A stretch of DNA of 64,000 nucleotides from Chitinophaga parva (GTDB taxonomy: Bacteria > Bacteroidota > Bacteroidia > Chitinophagales > Chitinophagaceae), in assembly GCF_003071345.1 (NCBI RefSeq), contig NZ_QCYK01000003.1, positions 806,001 through 870,000 of the forward strand. Reading direction: 5' to 3'. Positions 44,947-52,612 of the stretch are shown here, piece by piece. Under the pieces are notes generated by a model that ran no database searches, was not told the origin of the DNA, and saw nothing but the letters and a program-made list of their open reading frames with translations. Made by a program: the position numbers and the translations under genes. Position 1 is the stretch's first letter; each line of letters opens with the position of its first letter.

Positions 44947-44976
44947 AACGCCAGGCAATCACATGCCTGGCGTTTT
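44947..44976 (+). terminator. Rho-independent terminator of thrS-infC
   Basis: Stem AACGCCAGGCA (44947-44957) with TGCCTGGCGTT (44964-44974) followed by T4 more. It lies 18 bases after the infC stop. Confidence 0.88.
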
Positions 44977-45041
44977 TTATTGGGGGCTGATTGTAGGGCC
45001 GGATAATGATTGCAGTTGCGCAACCGCAATCATCCAGCTAA

Positions 45042-45563
45042 CTAATTATTTAACAGCTTCAACACCTTCTTCGCCCTGGACACTATGCCCGGTGTAGGCT
45101 CCTGCTCCAACGCATCTTCGATCAGCATCACTATTTCCCCCTTGATCTCCGGGTATTCCTTTGCCAGGTTTGCCAATACCGTCATGGAAAAGGCGCGCAC
45201 AGCCACGGTCTCCTGTGGGTCTGCCAGGAAGATGAAGCATTGCTCCATCACCGCACCCTGAAGGTCTTCCGGGATATGCAACACCTGTAACACCCGCACC
45301 ACGTTGCGTTTCACCGCCACCGGCAGGCCCGCCTCCTGCATGCGCGCCACCATGGCAGGCAGGTGTGGCTGCAGCAGGGAAGGCTGTTCATCGGCCACCA
45401 GGCTGATGATCCATGCAGCGCGTTGCACCACGCGGTATTCATCGTGCAGGAAGCATTCCATCAATTGTGCAAAGCGGGGCGCGGAGTGGCCTATCCAAGT
45501 GGCAATGGAGGCCATGTCCGGCTTTCCGCCTGCGTTGAGTATGCGGTCTCTTAATGTGGTCAT
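45042..45563 (-). CDS. HEAT-repeat-like protein of unknown function
   Basis: 173 residues, all alpha-helical. Repeating helix pairs (YRVVQRAAWIISLVADE, LPVAVKRNVVRVLQVL, ETVAVRAFSMTVLANLAKEYP) follow the HEAT/Armadillo pattern with conserved Val-Arg turns. No signal peptide, so cytosolic; probably a protein-binding scaffold. Its start at 45563 overlaps the divergent CDF reading frame if the latter begins at 45554. Confidence 0.75.
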   Translation of the reverse strand: MTTLRDRILNAGGKPDMASIATWIGHSAPRFAQLMECFLHDEYRVVQRAAWIISLVADEQPSLLQPHLPAMVARMQEAGLPVAVKRNVVRVLQVLHIPEDLQGAVMEQCFIFLADPQETVAVRAFSMTVLANLAKEYPEIKGEIVMLIEDALEQEPTPGIVSRAKKVLKLLNN

Positions 45564-46618
45564 ATGCTAAAAGATACGTAAATTTAAAAGACTGTCTTCA
45601 CCTTCAGAAACCATTGCCATTGTTAAGAAAAGAGCTTCGTATCATCATGATCTCGCTGGTGGTAAGTTTTGTACTTACGGCAGCCAAATTCATGGCTTAC
45701 TTTCTCACACATTCCGTAGCCATCCTTTCGGATGCGCTGGAATCCATCATCAACGTAGTGGCCGGAGCTTTTGCCTGTTACAGCATTTACCTTACCGGCA
45801 AGCCTAAAGACGAGGACCATCCTTACGGGCATGGCAAGGTGGAATTTTTTTCCATCGGTTTTGAAGGCGCCATGATCTTCATTGCCGGCATTCTTATTTT
45901 ATTCAAAGCCTTCCAGCATATTTTCCTGGACAAGCAGGTAGAAGATGTGAGCAATGGGCTTTGGATAGAAGCCGCCACCACACTGGCTAATCTCTGGCTG
46001 GCCCTTTTTCTCCGGGCCGCCGGCCGGCGCATGGCCTCCATTACCATCAGTGGTAACGGGCAGCACATCATGACGGATGTATACAGCAGTGGGGGGCTCA
46101 TTGCCGCATTGCTGCTCATGCATTTTACCGGCTGGCAATGGGTGGACCCCGCGGTATCTTTTGTGCTGGGCATCGTGATACTGGTGAACGGCTACAGGCT
46201 GCTGCGGCGCTCCATCTCCGGCCTGATGGACGAAACAGATATGCAACTGGTGGATAAGCTTATCACAGTGCTCAATAACCACCGCCGCGATGCCTGGATA
46301 GATGTGCACAACATGCGTGTGCAGCAGTATGGGAATAACTACCATGTGGACTGCCATGTAACCCTGCCTTACTACCTGCCCCTGGTAGATGCGCATGAAG
46401 AAATGAAAAGCCTGGAAACCCTTGTCAATAAAGAGCTGGAGGGCCACGGGGATATGGAATATTTCATTCACGGTGACCCCTGCATTCCATCCTCCTGCAA
46501 GATCTGCAGGCTGGCAGAATGCCCGGTACGCAGCTTCCCCTTTCAGCACGCGGTCACCTGGACCCGGGAGAACGTGCTGCCAAACAAAAAGCACGGAAGC
46601 GAGGCCCCCGTGCTTTAG
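45554..46618 (+). CDS. Cation diffusion facilitator (CDF) transporter
   Basis: 354 residues from ATG 45554, but this start overlaps the divergent gene by 10 bases. A TTG at 45620 or the ATG at 45647 just before the first helix may be the true start. Six membrane helices in about 35-215; metal-site residues LSDALESIINVV (helix 2), HPYGHGKVEFFSIG, and the second site MTDVYSSGGLIAALLL in helix 5. The cytosolic C-terminal domain (about 225-354) ends in a cysteine-rich tail (SCKICRLAECP), which is uncommon and could bind metal. The family exports Zn, Fe, Co or Mn in exchange for protons. Confidence 0.88.
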   Translation: MWSYAKRYVNLKDCLHLQKPLPLLRKELRIIMISLVVSFVLTAAKFMAYFLTHSVAILSDALESIINVVAGAFACYSIYLTGKPKDEDHPYGHGKVEFFSIGFEGAMIFIAGILILFKAFQHIFLDKQVEDVSNGLWIEAATTLANLWLALFLRAAGRRMASITISGNGQHIMTDVYSSGGLIAALLLMHFTGWQWVDPAVSFVLGIVILVNGYRLLRRSISGLMDETDMQLVDKLITVLNNHRRDAWIDVHNMRVQQYGNNYHVDCHVTLPYYLPLVDAHEEMKSLETLVNKELEGHGDMEYFIHGDPCIPSSCKICRLAECPVRSFPFQHAVTWTRENVLPNKKHGSEAPVL

Positions 46619-46639
46619 TGCAGATGATCTGTAAATACC

Positions 46640-48082
46640 TTATTTCTTTTTGGTAGTGGTCGTTTTCCTTTTGGCAGCAGTCGTTTTCTTTTTGGTGCTG
46701 GTGCTGCGGTGCACAGGCTTTTTAGCTGTGGGCTTCCGGTGAGTGCTGTGATGCACGGTGCTGGTCTTTTTCCTGGGTATTTTGGGTACCGGGGTAAGGA
46801 TGGCGTTTTTCGCAGTATCAGCTTCCGTGATGGGCGCATCCGGAGCCGTGGTGGGCGTGCCCTCCGTGGCATCTTCTCCATCTTCCGCGGCATCTGCGTG
46901 GCCCAGTATTTCGCTGATGGGCGCTACTGCGTGGTAAATGCCGGTATTGTACTTATTGCCTAAAATAATGATGGTGGTAGTGTCTTCCACGAAGCGGGTA
47001 AACACCAGGTTGTTGCCATGCCACCAGCCGTTGTGGTACACGATCCTGGAACCATCGGGGTGCATCATGAGGTGCCACCCCAGGCCATAGTTGCGGATGC
47101 CGGGGCGCTCATGGCTGTAAGGCTTGTAGGCCTCGTCCAGGGTTTCCTGCTTAAAGAGGCGGCCGGAGTACAGGGCCTGGTCCCATTTCAGCATGTCCGG
47201 TACGGAGCTGTAAATGCCTTTATCGCCTATCACCCCATCAAAGTAAGTATCCGGCTCCATCCGGTTGCCCCGCATGGAAGTGGTCTGGTGGGGCAGCTTG
47301 GGCGCCGTGGGATTGTACACGAACGTCATGCCCATACCAATGGGATCAAAGAAGGTTTGCTGCAGGAAATCCGCATACTTCATACCGCTGGCTTTTTCAA
47401 TGATGGTGCCCAGCAGCATAAAGTTAGTGTTGTTATACTCAAAGCCCCTGTTGGGCGGGCGGTGCACCGCCGGGCGGTTTTTTATCATCAGGTCTATCAC
47501 GTCCTGGTTGCTCAGGAACTGGCCGTTGTCTTTCACCATTTGCCCGCAGAAGTAGAGGTAATTGGGCAGCCCGCTGCGGTGGTTGAGCAGCATGCGGATG
47601 GTAATGCCTTTATAGGGGAAGCCGGGAATGTAAGTCTGTACGCTGTCTTCCAGTTTCAGTTTTTCATGCTCCATTAGCCAGAGAATGCCCATGGCGGTAA
47701 ACGTCTTTGATACAGAAGCCATCTGGAAGGTAGAGCTGTCTGTAATGGGCTGCTTACCCACCGGGTTTTCCACACCGTGGTATTGCTCAAAGAGCACCAC
47801 GCCTTTCTTGGCCACCAGGATGCCGCCGTTGAAGCCGGTGCGCAGCAGTTGTTTATTATAAAATACGTCTAGTTCTTGCTGTAATTGTCTATTGCGGGGA
47901 CGCTCCAGGATGGCTGCCTTTTCTTCAGGGCTCAGGTGGAGCGTATAAGTGGTATCTGCTATGGGAGGAGGAGCTGCGGTGACCGCCTTTTTGCCTTCGG
48001 CACTGTTTTGACAGCAGGTGCAGAACACCAGGCCGGACACCGTAAATAAAGTAAGAATCGGTTTCAATCGCTTCATGAACAT
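46640..48082 (-). CDS. Serine hydrolase, class C beta-lactamase family, with a basic C-terminal tail
   Basis: 480 residues. A signal peptide ends in a cysteine-rich stretch (LVFCTCCQ) that is not a clean lipobox. The beta-lactamase-like domain (about 70-410) has the catalytic Ser-x-x-Lys at 123-126 (MASVSKTF), a Tyr-x-Asn (FEYNNTNFML) and a later HNGWWHG in place of KTG. Such proteins are penicillin-binding-protein or esterase relatives. The last 60 residues are very rich in Lys, Thr, Arg and His, histone-like, and probably bind polyanions. The role is not known. Confidence 0.85.
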   Translation of the reverse strand: MFMKRLKPILTLFTVSGLVFCTCCQNSAEGKKAVTAAPPPIADTTYTLHLSPEEKAAILERPRNRQLQQELDVFYNKQLLRTGFNGGILVAKKGVVLFEQYHGVENPVGKQPITDSSTFQMASVSKTFTAMGILWLMEHEKLKLEDSVQTYIPGFPYKGITIRMLLNHRSGLPNYLYFCGQMVKDNGQFLSNQDVIDLMIKNRPAVHRPPNRGFEYNNTNFMLLGTIIEKASGMKYADFLQQTFFDPIGMGMTFVYNPTAPKLPHQTTSMRGNRMEPDTYFDGVIGDKGIYSSVPDMLKWDQALYSGRLFKQETLDEAYKPYSHERPGIRNYGLGWHLMMHPDGSRIVYHNGWWHGNNLVFTRFVEDTTTIIILGNKYNTGIYHAVAPISEILGHADAAEDGEDATEGTPTTAPDAPITEADTAKNAILTPVPKIPRKKTSTVHHSTHRKPTAKKPVHRSTSTKKKTTAAKRKTTTTKKK

Positions 48083-48271
48083 GACAAGTGTAAAATAAAC
48101 TGGCTTTTCTTAGAAAGCGCTAAATTTAGAACGAGACCGTTGGTTTGCCAAATAAAAATGCCCTATTTGCCCTGTTTTAAGGAATATTTAAGTAAAAAAC
48201 ATCGAAAATCTTTAAAAAACAGGGTATTCCACTAGGATTTTTGGAGATTATCGAATACTAAAACAGCTGTA

Positions 48272-48302
48272 TTTGATTCCTCCCCAACACTTTTTAATTT
48301 TG
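48272..48302 (+). promoter_or_regulatory. Promoter of serA (TTTG-N19-TAATTTTG)
   Basis: TTTG 48272-48275, 19-base spacer, TAATTTTG 48295-48302. Its expected start site near 48308 rules out upstream in-frame starts and supports the ATG at 48378. Confidence 0.75.
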
Positions 48303-48377
48303 TGGCCTCAAAGCCGGATTGAAGCATTTTTTATGCCAACCGGAGCACTGTCGAATCTCTTATCTCAATTAGTTTTT

Positions 48378-49616
48378 ATGGATCAGCAAAAGCTTACAAG
48401 TTACCCGAAGGAAAAGATCAACATCCTGCTATTGGAAAACATCAGCGAGGCCGCAGCCCAGGAGTTTAAATCGGCCGGTTATGAGAATGTACGCAGGCTG
48501 TCGGGAGCTTTAAGCGAAGAGCAGCTCATCCAGGAGATCAAGGATGTACACCTGCTGGGCATCCGTTCCAAAACACAGATCACGCCCAAGGTACTGGAAG
48601 CCGCCAAGAAGCTCCAGGCCATCGGCTGTTTCTGCATTGGCACCAACCAGGTGAACATGAACTCCGCCAAAGCCCATGGGGTGGCGGTTTTCAACGCACC
48701 ATACTCAAATACCCGCTCTGTAGCGGAACTGGTGATCGGGCTTTCTATCATACTCATCCGCCGCATTATTGATAAGAACAACGCCGCCCACAACGGTGTT
48801 TGGATGAAGGAAGCCAAGGGCAGCTATGAGTTGCGTGGCAAAACGCTGGGCATCATTGGTTATGGCAACATTGGCAGCCAGGTGAGCGTGCTGGCCGAAG
48901 CCCTGGGCATGAAGATCATTTACTTTGATACCGTGACCAAGCTGCCCCTGGGCAATGCTACCCAGATCCGCTCCCTGGAAGAGTTCCTGGGCAAGGCAGA
49001 CATTGTATCCCTGCACGTGCCCAGCACGCCGCAGACCACGAATATGGTTACCGCCGACGTACTGGCCATGATGAAGCCCGGCGCCATTTTCATCAACTAC
49101 GCCCGTGGCGAGGTGGTGGACCTGGACGCACTGAAGGCCTCCCTGGAAAGCGGCCACCTGAGTGGCGCTGCCATCGACGTATTTCCCGTAGAGCCCGAGA
49201 AGAACGGCGCAGCATTCTCCACACCCCTGCAAAAATTGCCCAACGTGATCCTTACGCCCCACATTGGCGGCAGCACCGAGGAAGCGCAACATAATATTGG
49301 CCTGGACGTGAGCGCCAAAATGCTGGCCTACCTGGAAACCGGCAACAGTTTTGGCTCCCACAGCGTGCCGGCCCTCAGTGTACCGGAGGTAGAGCATGCC
49401 CACCGCATCCTTCATATCCACGAGAACGTGCCCGGCGTACTATCTGCCATCAACACGGCCCTGTCTTCCAACAAGATCAACATCCTGGGTCAGTACCTGA
49501 AGACCAATGAACAGATAGGCTACGTGGTGCTGGATGTGGACAGCAACCTGAGTGCAGATGCACTGGCATTTTTGAAAGAGGTACCGCATACGATTAAGAC
49601 GAGGGTGCTGTATTAA
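48378..49616 (+). CDS. serA: D-3-phosphoglycerate dehydrogenase
   Basis: 412 residues from ATG 48378 (MDQQKLTSYP), close to the 410 of E. coli SerA; an ATG at 48273 lies inside the promoter. The substrate-binding domain has IRSKTQITPKVLEAA. The NAD-binding domain has the Rossmann glycines GIIGYGNIGSQVSVLAEALG, the catalytic Arg (NYARGEVVDLDAL) and the His of the charge relay (ILTPHIGGSTEEAQ). The C-terminal ACT domain (about 335-412; VPGVLSAINTALSSNKINI) suggests feedback control by serine. First step of serine synthesis; single gene. Confidence 0.95.
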   Translation: MDQQKLTSYPKEKINILLLENISEAAAQEFKSAGYENVRRLSGALSEEQLIQEIKDVHLLGIRSKTQITPKVLEAAKKLQAIGCFCIGTNQVNMNSAKAHGVAVFNAPYSNTRSVAELVIGLSIILIRRIIDKNNAAHNGVWMKEAKGSYELRGKTLGIIGYGNIGSQVSVLAEALGMKIIYFDTVTKLPLGNATQIRSLEEFLGKADIVSLHVPSTPQTTNMVTADVLAMMKPGAIFINYARGEVVDLDALKASLESGHLSGAAIDVFPVEPEKNGAAFSTPLQKLPNVILTPHIGGSTEEAQHNIGLDVSAKMLAYLETGNSFGSHSVPALSVPEVEHAHRILHIHENVPGVLSAINTALSSNKINILGQYLKTNEQIGYVVLDVDSNLSADALAFLKEVPHTIKTRVLY

Positions 49617-49618
49617 AT

Positions 49619-49656
49619 CAGGTCTTGGGCCCTGGGCCTAAAGTCTTAGGTACATG
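49619..49656. repeat. Heptamer array between serA and tilS
   Basis: Five heptamers: AGGTCTT, GGGCCCT, GGGCCTA, AAGTCTT, AGGTACA. They are a degenerate one-sided version of the TTAGGTC family, just after the serA stop. Confidence 0.55.
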
Positions 49657-49672
49657 GCCATGAAATAAATAA

Positions 49673-49703
49673 AAGCCCGTCCTGGTTCAACCGGGACGGG
49701 CTT
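49673..49703. terminator. Bidirectional terminator between serA and tilS
   Basis: AAGCCCGTCC (49673-49682) pairs with GGGACGGGCTT (49693-49703), with an inner GGTT/ACC extension, between convergent genes. Confidence 0.8.
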
Positions 49704-49709
49704 CGTCTT

Positions 49710-51044
49710 TTAACCTGCCACCCACTTCAGCTCCACCATATCCCGTGTACTGTCTGTGAGCTTAAAACGGTTATCAATGCGTAGGCCGGCTATCCATACA
49801 ATGCGTTTGTTGCTTTCCACCACCCACACCTGTTCCTTACGGGCCAGGGAAAGTTTTTGGTCAATGAAGAAGCGGCTGAGTTTTTTCTTTTTGGTCATGC
49901 CCAGGGGGTAGAAATAATCACCGGTTTTCCATTTGCGGAGCAGCAGCGGAAACTTCAGTTGGGATGCGTCCAGGCAGGCCACCAGTGGGTTTTGGGCATC
50001 GGTGGGTAGCTTGCCATGGTAAGGTGTTGCAGGGCTGACATGCAGGGTGCCATCGGCGGTAGCCGCTTTGGTACCGGCATGGTCTATTACGTAAATATTG
50101 TTGTCCGTAGCGGTGTGTGGCAGGATGAGGAGCCAGGCCCGGTTACGCAGGATGCGGTGTGTGGGCGTGTCTACAAAGTGGCCGGATTCCGCCTGCAGCA
50201 GTTGCAGCACATGCGTGGTTTGCGCAGGCGTGCAGCCAAAAGGGGCAAACAGCTCAAATGCAATGGTATGGAGCGGTACCGCTTTTTGCAGTTTCAGTAC
50301 GGACACCTGGAAATGAGGGCCCACCTGCACCAGTAATTTTTTGCGGTGCCATGCTATGGCCTGCTGGTACAGCTGCTCCGCCTCGCGGAAATGCCGGATG
50401 CTCTGGCCCATGTTGGTCACCGCCTGCGGAAACACTTCCTGGATGGCGGGGATCACATGCTGGCGGAAGTGATTACGTGTATACTTATCCGTTAGATTGG
50501 AGCTGTCTTCTACAAACGGGCGCCCGTCCAGGTAGGTGAGGAGGGAGGCTTTATCCGTGAAAAGCAGGGGGCGCACCAGCTTTCCCTGCCGGGGCAGTAT
50601 ACCGTGCAAACCCGCTATGCCCGTGCCTTTGCTCAGGTTCATGAGCAGGGTTTCCACATTATCCTGCAGGTGGTGGGCGGTGGCAATGTAGTCGTATGCT
50701 TCCTGTGCGCGCACTTGTTCCAGCCAGTCGTACCGCAGCTGGCGGGCCGCCACCTGTATGGATATTTTGTGTCGTTCCGCGTAAGACAGGGTTTCAAATT
50801 CAATGGAGAAAAAAGGTACATCCAGTTGCAGGGAAAGCGCTTCCACAAAATGGGCGTCGCGGAGGGACTCTTCTCCCCGCAATTGGAAGTTGCAATGGGC
50901 CATGCCAAAGCGCAGGCCTGCCGCTTTGAAGAGGTAGGCCATGGCCACAGAATCGGCCCCGCCGCTTACGGCCAGCAGCACGGTTTGCGACGGGTTGAAC
51001 AGGTTTTCCTGTTGGACGTATGATCGGAATTGAGTGATGAGCAT
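49710..51044 (-). CDS. tilS: tRNA(Ile)-lysidine synthase
   Basis: 444 residues. PP-loop SGGADSVAMAYLF at about 29-41, HCNFQLRGEES, TAHHLQDNVETLLMNLSKGTG, then the TilS linker and C-terminal domains (VACLDASQLKFPLLLRKWKTGDYFYPLGM and KKLSRFFIDQK). It changes the anticodon cytidine 34 of tRNA-Ile2 to lysidine so that AUA is read; an essential enzyme. The heptamer array begins 12 bases upstream of its ATG, so the promoter must lie in or beyond the array. Confidence 0.95.
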   Translation of the reverse strand: MLITQFRSYVQQENLFNPSQTVLLAVSGGADSVAMAYLFKAAGLRFGMAHCNFQLRGEESLRDAHFVEALSLQLDVPFFSIEFETLSYAERHKISIQVAARQLRYDWLEQVRAQEAYDYIATAHHLQDNVETLLMNLSKGTGIAGLHGILPRQGKLVRPLLFTDKASLLTYLDGRPFVEDSSNLTDKYTRNHFRQHVIPAIQEVFPQAVTNMGQSIRHFREAEQLYQQAIAWHRKKLLVQVGPHFQVSVLKLQKAVPLHTIAFELFAPFGCTPAQTTHVLQLLQAESGHFVDTPTHRILRNRAWLLILPHTATDNNIYVIDHAGTKAATADGTLHVSPATPYHGKLPTDAQNPLVACLDASQLKFPLLLRKWKTGDYFYPLGMTKKKKLSRFFIDQKLSLARKEQVWVVESNKRIVWIAGLRIDNRFKLTDSTRDMVELKWVAG

Positions 51045-51055
51045 TGGTTAGTTAT

Positions 51056-51170
51056 GGGTCTTAAGTCGTAAGTCTTAGGTCTTAGGTCTTAGGTCCTAGG
51101 TCCTAGGTCTTAGGTCCTAGGTCCTAGGTCTTAAGTCCTAGGTCTTAAGTCTCAGGTCTCAGGTCCTGGA
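51056..51170. repeat. Long heptamer array (16 copies, AGGTCTT/AGGTCCT type)
   Basis: 51056-51167 can be divided without gaps into 16 heptamers, most AGGTCTT or AGGTCCT, a few AAGTCTT, AAGTCCT, AGGTCTC, AAGTCTC, AAGTCGT and GGGTCTT, ending in GGA. The GTC core (positions 3-5) is kept in all 16 copies; the variation is at positions 1, 2, 6 and 7. Confidence 0.9.
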
Positions 51171-51173
51171 TTA

Positions 51174-51361
51174 CTGAATAAACAATAACATACCGGTACC
51201 TAAGACCTAAGACAATTAATGATCGCTGAATAAACAACATAAACGTATCTAACATACCGGTACCTAAGACCTAGGACAATTAAGATGATCGCTGAATAAA
51301 CAACGCAAATGTATTTAACATACCGGTACCTAAGACTTAGGACCTAAGACCTAGGACAATT
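51174..51361. repeat. Three direct repeats each ending in inverted heptamers
   Basis: Units start with CTGAATAAACAA at 51174, 51226 and 51292 (52, 66 and about 70 bases). Each contains AACATACCGGTACC followed by CCTAAGA/CCTAGGA heptamers (2, 2 and 4 copies) and GACAATT. The heptamers are the reverse complement of the array at 51056-51167. Confidence 0.88.
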
Positions 51362-51678
51362 CAATATATTAAATCCTCCAGTGCCGACTGCAATTCGTTG
51401 TACGCGTGCCTTTCCTGCTTTTCTTTCGCTATGGCCATGCCTTTTTCATACACTTCCTGCGCAGCGTCCTTTTCTCCCTGGCGCTCCAGCAATTTTCCCA
51501 GGTGGTAATAAGACCCGGTGTAGCCCGGATCGTGGGCCAGCACGGATTCAAAGAGACGGCGGGCGCCGGTGTCATCGTTGTGTTTAATATACTCCAATGC
51601 CAGTGCGTGCTGCAGGAAGCTATCCTGTGGTTCGGTCTCCAGCATTTGTTTGAGTTGGGAAATTCGGTCTGCCTGCAT
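51361..51678 (-). CDS. Small tetratricopeptide-repeat protein
   Basis: 105 residues with two to three TPR motifs (LQHALALEYIKHNDDTGARRLFES, YTGSYYHLGKLLERQGEKDAAQEVYEKGM), cytosolic, no signal peptide. TPR proteins hold partner proteins. It is divergent from etfB, and its stop lies at the end of the repeat region. Partner unknown. Confidence 0.82.
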   Translation of the reverse strand: MQADRISQLKQMLETEPQDSFLQHALALEYIKHNDDTGARRLFESVLAHDPGYTGSYYHLGKLLERQGEKDAAQEVYEKGMAIAKEKQERHAYNELQSALEDLIY

Positions 51679-51701
51679 GCTCCGGATAATTTATTCAACG
51701 C

Positions 51702-51731
51702 TTGCTCATATACCCAAATAGGATATATTTG
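51702..51731 (+). promoter_or_regulatory. Promoter of etfBA (TTG-N19-TATATTTG)
   Basis: TTG 51702-51704, 19-base spacer, TATATTTG 51724-51731; leader of about 32 bases before the etfB ATG. Confidence 0.7.
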
Positions 51732-51768
51732 CCCATACCGCGTTTAATCAATAAAACAGTTAAAGGTC

Positions 51769-52509
51769 ATGAAGATTTTAGTTTGTATCAGCAAAACTCC
51801 CGACACAACTGCAAAAATAGCGTTCACCGACAACAACACGAAATTCAGCGAGGCCGGCGTACAGTTCATCATTAACCCCTATGATGAATGGTATGCGCTG
51901 GTGCGTGCGCTGGAGATCAAAGAAGCCACTGGTGCCACCCTGCACCTGGTGACCGTGGGCGGTGCAGACACTGAGCCCGTGATCCGCAAGGCCCTGGCCC
52001 TGGGCGGAGATGAGGCGTTCCGCATTAACGGCGACAGCCAGGACAGCTATTACATTGCCGCGCAGATAGCTGCCCATGCGGAGCAGCAGGGCTACGATAT
52101 TATTTTTACCGGCAAAGAAACGATCGACTTCAATGGATCGGGCATTGGCGGTATGGTAGCAGAAATGCTGCAGCTGCCCTACGTTTCCATTGCCGCAAAA
52201 TTTGACCTGGACGGCACTACGGCCACCATCCGCCGGGAGATTGAAGGTGGGGAAGAAGAGGTGCAGGTGAGCCTGCCCGTGGTGGTAAGCTGCCAGAAAG
52301 GAATGGCGGAAGCCCGTATTCCCAACATGCGTGGCATCATGGCTGCCCGTACCAAGCCCCTCACGGTAACAGAGCCGGTAGCTGCAGAAACCCTGACCAG
52401 CATTGTCAGCTTCGAGCTGCCCCCCGCCAAGGCAGGTGTGAAGCTCGTTCCAGCAGACAACCCCGCTGAGCTGGTACGTTTGCTCCATGAAGAAGCGAAG
52501 GTGATTTAA
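51769..52509 (+). CDS. etfB: Electron transfer flavoprotein subunit beta
   Basis: 246 residues, normal for EtfB. Motifs: ILVCISKTPDTTAKI at the N-terminus, INPYDEWYALVRALEIKE, ILTGKE-like IIFTGKETIDFNGSGIGGMVAEML (AMP site) and ARIPNMRGIMAARTKPL, the recognition-loop region that docks with acyl-CoA dehydrogenases. With EtfA it carries electrons from flavin dehydrogenases (fatty-acid oxidation) to the quinone pool. It is separated from etfA by a 103-base gap full of heptamers. Confidence 0.95.
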   Translation: MKILVCISKTPDTTAKIAFTDNNTKFSEAGVQFIINPYDEWYALVRALEIKEATGATLHLVTVGGADTEPVIRKALALGGDEAFRINGDSQDSYYIAAQIAAHAEQQGYDIIFTGKETIDFNGSGIGGMVAEMLQLPYVSIAAKFDLDGTTATIRREIEGGEEEVQVSLPVVVSCQKGMAEARIPNMRGIMAARTKPLTVTEPVAAETLTSIVSFELPPAKAGVKLVPADNPAELVRLLHEEAKVI

Positions 52510-52604
52510 GTTGAGTGTGAATGGTTGATCGTACCCGGTTGACCCCACCTTTAGCTGATAACAATTAACTTTTAACGCTTAACGATTAACCGTTAACTTA
52601 AAAC
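52510..52604. repeat. Inverted heptamer arrays between etfB and etfA
   Basis: 52510-52544 splits into GTTGAGT, GTGAATG, GTTGATC, GTACCCG, GTTGACC. 52563-52597 splits into AATTAAC, TTTTAAC, GCTTAAC, GATTAAC, CGTTAAC. The common parts GTTGA and TTAAC are near-complementary (GTTAA/TTAAC), so the arms are in inverted order. This is a third heptamer type, present inside an operon. Confidence 0.75.
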
Positions 52605-52612
52605 CCTGATCA

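Noticed and set aside
51056..51167. Telomere-like repeat (TTAGG type)
   Set aside because: The units resemble TTAGGTC only by chance; the array is internal, interrupted by variants and paired with an inverted partner.
51056..51361. CRISPR array
   Set aside because: Repeat units are only 7 bases with no unique 30-base spacers, and no cas genes are present.
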